The notes under the pieces: model-generated | The model's database searches: none | What the model was told of the DNA's origin: nothing | The model's input: the letters and a program-made list of their open reading frames with translations, nothing else | From: Candidatus Bathyarchaeota archaeon | GTDB lineage: Archaea; Thermoproteota; Bathyarchaeia; Bathyarchaeales; Bathyarchaeaceae | NCBI GenBank assembly: GCA_003662715.1 | Contig: QMYO01000023.1 | Location: forward strand, 1-11,799 | Direction: 5' to 3' | Length of the DNA stretch: 11,799 bases | Translations under genes and position numbers: made by a program | Shown: one piece after another, positions 1-7,018 of the stretch | How positions within the stretch are numbered: position 1 is the first letter of the stretch | Layout: the number at the start of each line of letters is the position of its first letter

Positions 1-687
1 ATCTCCACAATTTTTCAAGGAGCCATGAACGCTCTACACCCCACCATTAACATCGGAGATCAAATTACGGAAGCCATCACATTACACGAAAAGATAAGCA
101 AAAAAGAAGCTCTGGAAAGAGCTAAAAGATTGCTTGACCTTGTAGGAATAGGGGCCTCAAGAATAGACCGATACCCCCACGAACTTAGCGGTGGAATGAA
201 ACAACGCACGATGATAGCTATGTCACTAGCATGCAACCCTGATATAATCATAGCAGACGAGCCCACCACAGCGCTAGACGTCATTATAGCAGACCAAGTC
301 TTAAAAGTAATGGAAGAACTGCGAAAGAAACTAAACCTATCTATGATTGTCATATCGCACGACCTCTCCATGATAGCAGAAGTATGCAACAAAGTTGCCA
401 TAATGTACGCGGGTAAAATCGTAGAGCAAGGAGATGTAGTCTCAATTTACAAAGAACCACTACACCCATACACACAAAAGCTTATAAACGCATTTCCAAG
501 TGTTTTCGGACCTAAAAAGGATCTGTCATCAATACGTGGATTCCCACCTGATCTTTTAAATCCGCCTCCAGGGTGCAGATTTCACCCGCGATGCGACTAC
601 GCAATGCCTATATGCAGAAAGGAAGAACCACCATTAGTAAATTGCGCTAAAGATCATTACGTGGCATGCCATCTCATAGAAAGGTGA
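1..687 (+). CDS. dppD: Dipeptide/oligopeptide ABC transporter ATP-binding protein, DppD/OppD type (5' end outside window)
   Basis: Cytoplasmic ATPase that powers import of di- or oligopeptides through a DppBC-type permease. The reading frame is open from base 1, and the first codons read ISTIFQGAMNALHP, the Q-loop region of this family. The ATG at 25 is therefore internal, and roughly the first 100 residues, including Walker A, lie off the left edge. Counting from base 1, the ABC signature LSGGMKQ is at about residues 62-68, Walker B (IIIADE) at 82-87 and the H-loop histidine (SHD) at about 120. The C-terminus carries the oligopeptide/dipeptide extension PPGCRFHPRC with further Cys residues (CRKEEP, ACH). 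In OppD-type ATPases these four cysteines are reported to bind an iron-sulfur cluster. The next gene starts 6 bases after the stop, so the two are one operon; the binding protein and permeases are presumably upstream. Opp versus Dpp specificity cannot be read from the ATPase. Confidence 0.95.
   Translation: MSTIFQGAMNALHPTINIGDQITEAITLHEKISKKEALERAKRLLDLVGIGASRIDRYPHELSGGMKQRTMIAMSLACNPDIIIADEPTTALDVIIADQVLKVMEELRKKLNLSMIVISHDLSMIAEVCNKVAIMYAGKIVEQGDVVSIYKEPLHPYTQKLINAFPSVFGPKKDLSSIRGFPPDLLNPPPGCRFHPRCDYAMPICRKEEPPLVNCAKDHYVACHLIER
682..687 (+). promoter_or_regulatory. Shine-Dalgarno site of dppF overlapping the dppD stop codon
   Basis: AGGTGA matches the archaeal anti-SD complement GGAGGTGA and contains the TGA stop of dppD. 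It sits 6 bases before the ATG at 694 and fixes that start over the downstream ATG at 709. The overlap suggests coupled translation of the two ATPases. Confidence 0.75.
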
Positions 688-693
688 AAGCAC

Positions 694-1689
694 ATGGAAG
701 AAATTATTATGGAAGCACAGAACCTAACGAAACATTTTCAGCTAAAAATGGGTTTCTTCAAAACGCTACTCTCTAAAGAAATTCCGGTAGTTCACGCTGT
801 TGATGATGTAAGTTTCCAAATAAAGAAAAAAGAGATTTTCGGACTTGTAGGAGAAAGCGGTTGCGGAAAAACAACTACTGGAAGACTATTGCTTAGATTA
901 ATTGAACCAACAGCAGGCAAAGTCATCTTTGAAGGTAAGGATATAACCTCAATTCCGGAAAACGAAATGAGAAAGCTGCGACGAAAATTACAGATAATTT
1001 TTCAAGACCCCTATGAATCATTAAACCCAAGGATGACAATTTTCGACATTGTATCTGAACCTTTACGTATCCAGAATGCAGCAGAAAGCGAGGAAGAAAT
1101 TTTGGAAAGAGTAGTTAACGTCATGGAAAATATGGATCTTATCCCGCCCGAACAATTTTTATATAGATTTCCTCACGAACTTAGTGGTGGGCAAAGACAG
1201 CGGGTTGCCATCGCGAGAGCATTCGCGCTTGAACCAAAGTTTATAGTGGCTGACGAACCAGTATCCATGTTGGACGCTTCCATCAGAACCGAAGTCACAA
1301 AACTCATTCTAAACCTTGTAGAAAGATTTCACGTTTCATTTCTTTACATAACGCATGACATAGCCTTAACCAGATATATATGCAATCGTATAGCAGTTAT
1401 GTATTTAGGAAGAATTGTAGAACAAGGTCCAGTAGATGATGTAATACAAAACCCACGTCATCCCTACACGATGGCTTTAATCGCTGCGGTACCTGTTCCA
1501 GATCCGACGGCAAAACGAACTAAAGTAGTGCTCAAGGGAGAAGTGCCATCACCTGTGAACATACCTCCAGGATGTAGATTCCACACAAGATGCCCTTATG
1601 CAAAAGAAATCTGCAGAAAAGAAGAACCGCAGCTGATCAGGATTGAAAAAGATAGGTACGTAGCCTGTCATTTCCCGCTTAGAAAGTGA
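694..1689 (+). CDS. dppF: Dipeptide/oligopeptide ABC transporter ATP-binding protein, DppF/OppF type
   Basis: Second ATPase of the peptide importer, expected to pair with the DppD-type subunit encoded just upstream. It is full length for the family at 331 residues. Visible motifs, in order: Walker A GESGCGKTT at 53-61, Q-loop FQDPYESLNP with Gln104, signature LSGGQRQR at 163-170, Walker B FIVADE at 183-188, H-loop His221 (THD), and the C-terminal PPGCRFHTRC extension with the family's four cysteines at about 286-328. The DppF-typical LNPRMT follows the Q-loop. The start ATG at 694 is supported by a Shine-Dalgarno AGGTGA at 682-687, which overlaps the upstream stop codon and lies 6 bases from the ATG. 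This is a translational-coupling arrangement. A second in-frame ATG at 709 lacks such a site. The gene ends 18 bases from a convergent gene. Confidence 0.96.
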   Translation: MEEIIMEAQNLTKHFQLKMGFFKTLLSKEIPVVHAVDDVSFQIKKKEIFGLVGESGCGKTTTGRLLLRLIEPTAGKVIFEGKDITSIPENEMRKLRRKLQIIFQDPYESLNPRMTIFDIVSEPLRIQNAAESEEEILERVVNVMENMDLIPPEQFLYRFPHELSGGQRQRVAIARAFALEPKFIVADEPVSMLDASIRTEVTKLILNLVERFHVSFLYITHDIALTRYICNRIAVMYLGRIVEQGPVDDVIQNPRHPYTMALIAAVPVPDPTAKRTKVVLKGEVPSPVNIPPGCRFHTRCPYAKEICRKEEPQLIRIEKDRYVACHFPLRK

Positions 1690-1707
1690 CAGCAAGTTAG
1701 CACGATC

Positions 1708-2133
1708 TCATTTCCTAGTTCGTCTTGCATACAAGAAAAGTAGTATTTCAGGAATGCTAACTCCGGGAACGAAGCCGCTTATACTTATAATCCACCAGAC
1801 TGGATCTAAAGTATATGAAAAAATTAATGGTGATAATAGAACTGCCGTAACTATTAATATCAATAGTATTAAATGCAATGTGCGATGTTTTTTTGGCTCC
1901 TCTTTCCCGCTTTCAAGTGTACCTTTTATTCTTTCAGAGTATAAGTAAAATTTTAGGGCGAAAAAAACAACCACAAGAATGGAAGTAAATGCGAAGTAGA
2001 GCAATAGAGCAGATATATCGTCTCTTAAAAGGGTTATAGCGAAGGCTATAGAAAATCCAGACATTACCCCACTTATGTATACCCCTTTTTTTCCAAAAGG
2101 ATACTCAAAGTGTTCTTTTTGGCAAGTGTTCAA
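1708..2133 (-). CDS. Hypothetical four-helix membrane protein
   Basis: I do not recognise the family. The 141-residue product has four hydrophobic segments at about 16-36, 41-63, 87-107 and 113-135. A strongly charged loop (about 64-86, rich in K, E and R) lies between helices 2 and 3, and the basic tail reads ARRTRK. The last helix contains GFVPGVSIPEILLF, which could serve as a search handle. The start is TTG at 2133, supported by AGAGCTGATC about 4 bases upstream, an 8-of-10 match to GGAGGTGATC. A TATA box TTTTAAATAC at 2185-2176 would start transcription about 20 bases before this codon. An internal ATG at residue 24 would cut into the first helix. The gene converges on dppF. Confidence 0.75.
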   Translation of the reverse strand: MNTCQKEHFEYPFGKKGVYISGVMSGFSIAFAITLLRDDISALLLYFAFTSILVVVFFALKFYLYSERIKGTLESGKEEPKKHRTLHLILLILIVTAVLLSPLIFSYTLDPVWWIISISGFVPGVSIPEILLFLYARRTRK

Positions 2134-2175
2134 AGTAGATCAGCTCTCTTATAATCACATCACTTTATAAAACTC

Positions 2176-2185
2176 GTATTTAAAA
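2176..2185 (-). promoter_or_regulatory. TATA-box promoter of the four-helix membrane protein gene
   Basis: Reading on the minus strand, TTTTAAATAC lies in the 65-base gap between the two minus-strand genes. A start site about 26 bases downstream would fall near 2155, leaving a leader of about 20 bases before the TTG at 2133 that includes its ribosome binding site. The gene therefore probably has its own promoter rather than depending on the gene upstream. Confidence 0.5.
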
Positions 2186-2198
2186 GTGTGTCTTAAAA

Positions 2199-2690
2199 CT
2201 ATGCTGACTTGGAAACATATCGTACAAGACGTGCACTATAAATCAATGGGACATCATGAATCCATATGTATAACTTTGCAAGCCATGTTGATGGAGACTG
2301 CTCAAGTATTTTATTGCTTTGTACATTTGTAATTGTAATTGTTATAGTAACATTTGAGCGAGGATTTAATGGAAGGAGAGGGGACGGATATTGAACTCTG
2401 AAAAAATTTTCGCCTAAAAAGTTATTCCAACCATTTGAATAAAGTTCCTCCCATACTGATTCAACCTTAAGTGCAAAGTCTGTAGGGTTCACAATACATA
2501 TCACCGTCTTTATTGCAACGTAAGGAGAATTAGAAGTTTCCTTTTGCACCGTAACATCGCTAATTGAAACGTCAATGAGGGATACGACCTCGTATGCCTT
2601 AAAATAAATGTACATCACGTATGATATTGAAGATATAGATATAATTGTCATTAAAACGAAACATATCAGAGGTAATTTTCGAGAGCACAT
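2199..2690 (-). CDS. Membrane-anchored protein with LEA14/WHy-like beta-sandwich domain (tentative)
   Basis: 163-residue protein with an N-terminal hydrophobic segment at about 8-30 (signal anchor) and then an all-beta outer domain. The stretch IVNPTDFALKVESVW followed, about 40 residues on, by LNPRSNVTITITI resembles the N-P-x-x-F/L-x-L-x-V core and closing strand of LEA14/WHy domains. That domain is found in plant desiccation proteins and in many archaeal and bacterial envelope proteins of unclear role. This is pattern recognition only. The likely topology is a cytoplasmic N-terminus with the domain outside. The ATG at 2690 has only a weak upstream TTGATC as a possible ribosome site. The gene is divergent from the four-helix gene starting near 2767, and the roughly 75-base gap probably carries both promoters. 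Confidence 0.72.
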   Translation of the reverse strand: MCSRKLPLICFVLMTIISISSISYVMYIYFKAYEVVSLIDVSISDVTVQKETSNSPYVAIKTVICIVNPTDFALKVESVWEELYSNGWNNFLGENFFRVQYPSPLLPLNPRSNVTITITITNVQSNKILEQSPSTWLAKLYIWIHDVPLIYSARLVRYVSKSA

Positions 2691-2766
2691 GACAGATCAA
2701 AAGTGTATATGATAAAACAAATTTATTAGTTTGTTCATAGTAACCTTTGGTTATGAAGGGAATGCG

Positions 2767-3153
2767 ATGGAGAAGAAAATTTCGTGGGAATTAGTTTTGA
2801 AAAATTTATGCATTATACTGGCTTTAAGCGTTAATTATACCTGTGGATTAATATTAAACCTTATTTTGAGGGTTGAAATTGCTTATCTGCTATTTTTCGC
2901 ATTTTCTTCCAGTTTTTTAGCTGGTATCCTTGTTCGAAGCATTGGAAGAAGCATTTTCTGTGTATGTTTTTCAATAGTCTTAAGTTTGGGTATAACTATG
3001 GTCTTGATATCTGCACCATTACTTGTAGAATATGGAGTTATTATAGTAGGACCAACTCTACAGTCTCTGTTACCACGCATGATTTTCGTTTTATTTGTTG
3101 CTTTTTTAGGGATTTTAGCTGGCAGCTTGGTAGGTGAATATTTTTCATTCTGA
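2767..3153 (+). CDS. Hypothetical small four-helix membrane protein
   Basis: Unrecognised family. From the ATG at 2767 the product has 128 residues and four hydrophobic helices at about 9-33, 37-56, 62-87 and 104-125, with almost no soluble part. I chose 2767 because GAAGGG at 2755-2760 gives a ribosome site with 6-base spacing. The frame could also start at a TTG at 2731, but a TATA-like AATTTATTAG at about 2719-2728 lies immediately before that codon, so transcription should start after it. The third helix segment is followed by a Gly/Pro-containing loop (GVIIVGPTLQSLLPR), and the fourth helix has small-residue packing (GILAGSLVG). It ends 24 bases from a convergent gene. A role in transport or membrane organisation cannot be inferred. 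Confidence 0.72.
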   Translation: MEKKISWELVLKNLCIILALSVNYTCGLILNLILRVEIAYLLFFAFSSSFLAGILVRSIGRSIFCVCFSIVLSLGITMVLISAPLLVEYGVIIVGPTLQSLLPRMIFVLFVAFLGILAGSLVGEYFSF

Positions 3154-3177
3154 GAATTATTAGTTTTGACTACCTTG

Positions 3178-3915
3178 CTATCTTCTTAATCGTAATCGTT
3201 TTTTCAACCTTCTTTTATGTATTAAATAAATGAAAATGATACTTACAATGATAATGAAAATAACAGGAACCACCCATGTAGGAATTAGAGGTTCCCATAA
3301 GTTGGTTGCAATCATCACCTCTCTTATACGCAAAGTGGTATTATAGTCGTTGGTCTCTATTTTTTCAATTAACATCTCGCATAGAAAACCAGTTTCTTGA
3401 TCCCAGTAATGATTGTAAATGATAAGATATAATATTCCGGCTCCCTCTTGCACGGTCAATCTGTTCACCATTCTAGTGAAACCTGCATATGAGCGTGGAA
3501 GTGTTTCATTTATGGAAGGTGCTATCGGAGATTCGTAAATTTTATCGCCTTCTTTAAGGTTCTTGGCGATTATCAGAAGACTAAGGTTGCCCGTATATGA
3601 CGCAATATCACCCATGTAAATTTTAGTTGCGCTTGTTTCATTTTTGTAGTATATAGTTTCTTGAATTGTGATGTTCGTTCCAGAAATCTCCTTGACTTCC
3701 ACATAAATGTAGTTTACTTGTCTTGCTTCTTGTACGAAAAAAGGTTCTGGCTGGGGAGGCGACGAGTTCCAATCAACGGAAAATTCATATTTCGCCCAAT
3801 CGCCGACTTTGACTCCTATATCGTATGTTACAGTAGAAGCCCTTGCAGTAGAATCTACCTTAATGAAAATTGACCACACGATCAAGAATAGTAAGGTTAC
3901 CGCTTGCTTTTTCAT
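3178..3915 (-). CDS. Secreted protein with C-terminal membrane anchor, unknown function
   Basis: 245-residue protein: signal peptide at about 1-27 (basic start MKKQ, hydrophobic core, small residues before TVTYD), an extracytoplasmic beta-rich domain beginning VKVGDWAKYEFSV, then one membrane helix at about 214-235 and a very basic tail (KRRLKKRLRLRR). The VGDWAKYEF type of opening recurs in archaeal cell-surface proteins of unknown function. Several N-glycosylation sequons (NSS, NIT, NET, NLS, NTT) fit an outside location. The start is decided by the ribosome site: GGAG at 3925-3922 lies 6 bases before the ATG at 3915. An in-frame TTG at 3927 overlaps that site and is unlikely to be used. 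A TATA-like GGTTTAAACG lies at 3955-3946. The gene is transcribed divergently from the small-protein pair starting at 4014. Confidence 0.8.
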   Translation of the reverse strand: MKKQAVTLLFLIVWSIFIKVDSTARASTVTYDIGVKVGDWAKYEFSVDWNSSPPQPEPFFVQEARQVNYIYVEVKEISGTNITIQETIYYKNETSATKIYMGDIASYTGNLSLLIIAKNLKEGDKIYESPIAPSINETLPRSYAGFTRMVNRLTVQEGAGILYLIIYNHYWDQETGFLCEMLIEKIETNDYNTTLRIREVMIATNLWEPLIPTWVVPVIFIIIVSIIFIYLIHKRRLKKRLRLRR

Positions 3916-4013
3916 GAATCTCTCCAACGTTGGCTTATTTTAGTTCGTTTAAACCGATACTTTTATTTTTCTTTTTAGAATTTAAGTTGTCATCTCTGGA
4001 GTAATGTGGAAAG

Positions 4014-4322
4014 GTGCTTCGTCGGAAAAAAATTGAAAATATTCGTGAAAAGATCTCAACAGAAATAAATAAGATACTTAAAATGGCGCCTCAAAAGCTT
4101 AAAGACAACGTCATCATCGCGTGGCTGCTAACGAAGAATACCTTGACAGTTGTGGTAATGGCTGCAATTATTCTAACTCCTATAATTATATATCCATTTC
4201 TAATTGGCTGGCCAGCACCATATTGCTACGTTGCCTATGCTCTATGGTTATCTTTGATTTTTGGTTCAATTGTTGTTGCCGCTATAATCGGATACTTGAA
4301 AGAAACGCAGGTAGAGAGATAG
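4014..4322 (+). CDS. Hypothetical two-helix membrane protein, first of a related pair
   Basis: 102-residue protein with a basic amphipathic N-terminal segment (about 1-35, KIENIREKI...) and two membrane helices at about 43-66 and 72-97. They are separated by a short loop IGWPAPYCY, and the product ends in a charged tail. I do not recognise it. The second half resembles the next gene's product: a Pro-rich loop, Tyr, an Ala-x-Trp motif and an AAII/AAVI helix end occur in the same order. The start is uncertain. GTG at 4014 is used here, preceded by GGAG at 3998-4001 (long spacing) and GGAAAG just before the codon. An ATG at 4083 would keep both helices but lose the amphipathic segment. Confidence 0.62.
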   Translation: MLRRKKIENIREKISTEINKILKMAPQKLKDNVIIAWLLTKNTLTVVVMAAIILTPIIIYPFLIGWPAPYCYVAYALWLSLIFGSIVVAAIIGYLKETQVER

Positions 4323-4343
4323 ATTAGCAAATGCTTAAAACTA

Positions 4344-4353
4344 TTTTTAAATA
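4344..4353 (+). promoter_or_regulatory. TATA-box promoter of the second two-helix protein gene
   Basis: TTTTTAAATA lies in the 64-base gap between the two small membrane-protein genes. The start site expected 26 bases on falls near 4375-4378, about 10 bases before the ATG at 4387. The transcript would have a very short or absent leader, consistent with the lack of a Shine-Dalgarno sequence before that ATG. Confidence 0.5.
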
Positions 4354-4386
4354 CTTGCTAAATCAATAAAATATAGCGAAGTAGCT

Positions 4387-4647
4387 ATGGTGGATGAAGA
4401 GTCGGTTGAACATGAAAATTACAGTTTAATTCGTTTTGTGGTAGTTGTAACCTTAACAGTCGTAGGTATGGCATTATGCATCATGAGCGGTTGGATATTT
4501 TTTATAGGTATGCTCAACTTAGGTATAAGAGGCCCTCCTTTCAGCTATATGGCTATCATAGCTTTTTGGTCTTTCATTGTAATTCTCATAGTGTTAGCTG
4601 CTGTCATTGATTGGATGAAAAAGAAAAAGGCATCACAAACCGTTTGA
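4387..4647 (+). CDS. Hypothetical two-helix membrane protein, second of a related pair
   Basis: 86-residue protein: an acidic N-terminus (VDEESVEHEN), two membrane helices at about 15-40 and 53-75, and a basic tail MKKKK. The loop between the helices, IRGPPFSYM, and the following AFW and AAVIDWMKK align with PAPYCYVAYALW and AAIIGYLKE of the preceding gene product. This suggests the two are distant paralogues that may work together or form a complex. No Shine-Dalgarno sequence precedes the ATG, but a good TATA box lies at 4344-4353, so the message is probably leaderless or nearly so. It converges on the thioredoxin-CcdA gene with 49 bases between stops. Function unknown. Confidence 0.68.
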   Translation: MVDEESVEHENYSLIRFVVVVTLTVVGMALCIMSGWIFFIGMLNLGIRGPPFSYMAIIAFWSFIVILIVLAAVIDWMKKKKASQTV

Positions 4648-4696
4648 AGAGGTCTCATGGTACTTAATGAATCTGGGTGGAACATTTATGTGCAAT

Positions 4697-5803
4697 TTAA
4701 AGTAAAAGATAAAAGACAATAATATAAAGTGTGTAAAGTATTAAAATTAAGCCGCTGATTGCTCGTATTTTAGATCGGTGACGGTATGTACTTCTGGCTA
4801 GCTTTGATATGGAGCCAGCAATGACTCCGATGCCGATGAAAGGAATTAGGACTCCGAAGCAAAATGTAAGAAGGATTAAAGGTAGAAATTCAAGAAGTAA
4901 TGTGGGTTGGAATGTAGTTATCATTAACGCGAAAATAGGTGCAAGACAAGGGTCAAGAAAATAGAAGATGAAACCAAGTGTTATAAGCCCAATATAGGTT
5001 GAAGCGGATTTTCTGGCTAGTTTTTGGATTAAAGGTTTCGTCTCAACTTTAACTTTTATAAATTTAAACACGTTAATTCCTAACAAATCGATACCAAAAA
5101 GTATAGCAAAGACGCATATAACCCACATCAAAAAATTTTGAACCATCAACATCGAAGATATGATAATTAATCCTACAGCTAATCCAAACAACACAAGCAT
5201 ACTTGCTGAAACAAAGCCTATTCCAAAAGTCATAACTCGCAATAACCCTTCCTTGAATCTTGTCGTTTCTCCTACCGTATAACTTAATACAAAAGACAAT
5301 AAAATAATTAAGCATGGAGAAAAAGTTTCAAAGAAACCGAAAGAGAAGGCAAGTCCAAGAACGGGTATTAAAGGCGGCGGTGAAGAAGGTGATGGCGGTT
5401 CCGATTCTGCTAGATACGCATCTATGACCTCTCTTATGTAGGTTTCATTAAAATCGCCTATAACGCGAGTGAAATTGCCTTCTCCATCTATTATTACTAT
5501 TGAGTTAGGTGCATTAACACCGTACTTCACACGCTCCCGCACTCCCTCTGTAGAGTAATATTCTATCCATTTGATTACAACATCGTCCGCCTCATTTTGA
5601 ATTCTATTTATGGTATCGTTTTTTTCCAAAAAATCCTCGTACAACGCTATCCATACGTCACATGTAGGACAATCGCCATCCGTGGACGGATCCCAATAGA
5701 GGAATATTATAGTTACTTGCTCTGATGAGTACACCACGTTTATTATTAGTATTAGAAATAGGGCAAAACTGAGCAGACTATATGCTCTGTTTAACATTAT
5801 CAT
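4697..5803 (-). CDS. Thioredoxin-like domain fused to CcdA/DsbD-type membrane electron-transfer domain
   Basis: Predicted to carry reducing equivalents from cytoplasmic thioredoxin across the membrane to extracytoplasmic thiols. The 368-residue product starts with a signal/anchor segment (about 7-26). A thioredoxin-fold domain follows (about 28-132) with active-site CPTC at Cys45-Cys48 and the expected cis-proline motif NAPNS at Pro99. After a Pro/Ser linker (about 134-145) comes a six-helix CcdA-type domain (about 146-368). Its two membrane cysteines are visible: FSPCL in the first helix (Cys164) and FLDPCLAP in the fourth (Cys286), matching the PC motifs that form the redox pair in CcdA and DsbD. 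DsbD has its thioredoxin domain at the C-terminus; here it is at the N-terminus. ATG 5803 follows GGAG at 5811-5808. No cytochrome c gene is nearby, so the partner is unknown. Confidence 0.88.
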   Translation of the reverse strand: MIMLNRAYSLLSFALFLILIINVVYSSEQVTIIFLYWDPSTDGDCPTCDVWIALYEDFLEKNDTINRIQNEADDVVIKWIEYYSTEGVRERVKYGVNAPNSIVIIDGEGNFTRVIGDFNETYIREVIDAYLAESEPPSPSSPPPLIPVLGLAFSFGFFETFSPCLIILLSFVLSYTVGETTRFKEGLLRVMTFGIGFVSASMLVLFGLAVGLIIISSMLMVQNFLMWVICVFAILFGIDLLGINVFKFIKVKVETKPLIQKLARKSASTYIGLITLGFIFYFLDPCLAPIFALMITTFQPTLLLEFLPLILLTFCFGVLIPFIGIGVIAGSISKLARSTYRHRSKIRAISGLILILYTLYIIVFYLLL

Positions 5804-5830
5804 TTATGCTCCTATTAAAAACGTCTCAAT

Positions 5831-5840
5831 TATATAAATT
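5831..5840 (-). promoter_or_regulatory. TATA box of the thioredoxin-CcdA gene
   Basis: On the minus strand AATTTATATA is a near-consensus archaeal TATA element. It predicts a start site around 5808-5810, only 5-7 bases before the ATG at 5803. Either the message is almost leaderless or the ATG at 5797 (residue 3), with the GGAG site 11 bases ahead, also contributes. Confidence 0.5.
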
Positions 5841-5917
5841 AGTATAGAACAGCCTTCTATCGCCCTCCATCCTTATTCCATCTAAAATCCAGGTCAAAAA
5901 CGAACCAGACTACTGCT

Positions 5918-6553
5918 TCATCTTTTTCGGGTAAGGATTTTCCTTTTAGTTACAATCGCCCATGTGGAAAAACCAATTCCTATAAACATTAGCGTCGATC
6001 CAACAGGCCAAAAAATTCGATAGGGATAATCAATGTATTTACTTCGGATTTCTTTATAAAGAATTAGACTCTTTGGGGGATCCTTATCTAATTTACCGTA
6101 TAGTAAATCTGCCATTTTGTCTAAGTGAAACGTATAGTTTCCTGTTTGAGTGGCTATGCCTCCTAGAATACCCTCTTCTATTTCTAGACCGCCCTCGTTT
6201 ATAAGGACTGTGTAATTATAATAATCGGGATGATAAATATCCCCTAAAAATTCAACTTCAAATACAACCGTGCTATTATCAGGACAAATTATTGAAACAT
6301 TGAAAGGCAACGAGATGTAATTTTCCCTAAACGAGCTGGGAAGTTTCAAATGCATTTTTTCACGATAAGTTGCATTTTTTCCAATAAAAAACCCCGTAAC
6401 ATTGTATTGTTTTACCGCGACTCCCCCTTCCACAACTTCCCATCCACTTACTTTTTCTTTCCATACCGGAACATTATAATACAATAAGATGATAAAACCA
6501 ATTGACAACAATAAAATACCGAAGCCAAACGCTTTTTTATTCTTGACTTTCAT
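5918..6553 (-). CDS. Bitopic membrane protein with extracytoplasmic domain, unknown function
   Basis: 211 residues from the ATG at 6553. There is a basic start (MKVKNKK), a membrane helix at about 8-27, an extracytoplasmic domain of about 150 residues, a second helix at about 182-202 and a basic tail KRKILTRKR. Both termini should face the cytoplasm. The outer domain contains about six N-glycosylation sequons (NVT, NAT, NVS, NST, NYT, NYT) and looks beta-rich; I do not recognise it. The start is chosen because AGGTGG at 6563-6558 lies 4 bases before this ATG. An in-frame GTG at 6571 precedes that site and is improbable. TTAAAAAT at about 6604-6597 is a candidate TATA box giving a leader of about 20 bases. 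It lies 114 bases upstream of the thioredoxin-CcdA gene on the same strand, and that gene has its own TATA box. Confidence 0.75.
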   Translation of the reverse strand: MKVKNKKAFGFGILLLSIGFIILLYYNVPVWKEKVSGWEVVEGGVAVKQYNVTGFFIGKNATYREKMHLKLPSSFRENYISLPFNVSIICPDNSTVVFEVEFLGDIYHPDYYNYTVLINEGGLEIEEGILGGIATQTGNYTFHLDKMADLLYGKLDKDPPKSLILYKEIRSKYIDYPYRIFWPVGSTLMFIGIGFSTWAIVTKRKILTRKR

Positions 6554-6658
6554 CTTTCCACCTTTTCTCACTCTTAAACTGCTTCGTCTAACACATTTTT
6601 AACTAGAGTATACTATCTTGTTAATATTTCGTTTTAATCCCCTTATAGTGCTCTGAAC

Positions 6659-7018
6659 TTAAATAAGAAAACTCCATAAATCTTTTTCCAATGTTCCTTT
6701 GAACCCTTCTGTTCTTAAAATTTCAATTCTTACTAATTTTTCTAGGTTTTTGTTTCCGTCAATTATTGTATCTCTTAAATTTTCGCCAATAATTATCAAG
6801 CTCTTGTTCACAATAATTGGGTAACTTTTTTCCACATAAATTCCGCTACTGATTAAAATTGTATCTACATCCGTAGCGTTGTTAATTGCTTCTTGAATTG
6901 ATTGACCAGCGTTAACAACTTTGTAAAGCAGCAAAGAATTCACTTGAGCATTTAAAGAAGCTGGAAAAATAAACAAAACTAAAGTAGCTAATATTAAACC
7001 AATAGTCCAGGTCGACAA
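6659..7018 (-). pseudogene. Truncated secreted right-handed beta-helix (NosD/pectate-lyase-like) protein
   Basis: The 119-residue frame opens with a convincing signal peptide (about 1-24, ending SLNA). It then enters the start of a parallel beta-helix: VNAGQSIQEAINNATDVDTI, SSGIYVEKSYPI, KSLIIIGE and DTIIDGNKN are the canonical first coils of NosD/pectate-lyase-fold surface proteins. Family members normally continue for hundreds of residues. Here the pattern stops after about 90 residues and is followed by an unrelated tail (ILRTEGFKGTLEKDLWSFLI). The start is also poor: TTG at 7018, directly after an in-frame stop, with no ribosome site. A GGGGG-preceded ATG near 7043 is in another frame and ends after 15 codons. 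I infer a decaying remnant. It could still be expressed as a small secreted protein. Confidence 0.6.

Noticed and set aside
25..27. ATG at 25 as the start of the first ATPase gene
   Set aside because: The frame is open to base 1 and the upstream codons give the family Q-loop sequence, so the ATG is internal to a gene cut by the window edge.
60..401. 113-codon open frame on the minus strand
   Set aside because: It lies wholly antisense to the conserved DppD-type ATPase, has a Ser/Ile-rich sequence without domain features, and no ribosome site.
3916..3927. Upstream TTG start (3927) for the anchored secreted protein
   Set aside because: The TTG overlaps the GGAG ribosome site that serves the ATG at 3915; the added residues precede an otherwise normal signal peptide.
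4121..4327. 68-codon frame overlapping the first two-helix protein gene
   Set aside because: It overlaps that gene in another frame and is an Asn/Ser/Cys-rich shadow; the chosen frame has clear membrane helices and resembles the adjacent gene product.
5073..5315. 80-codon minus-strand frame inside the thioredoxin-CcdA gene
   Set aside because: Out-of-frame shadow of a gene whose motifs and helices are well supported.
6554..6571. Upstream GTG start (6571) for the bitopic protein
   Set aside because: It lies before the AGGTGG ribosome site belonging to the ATG at 6553.
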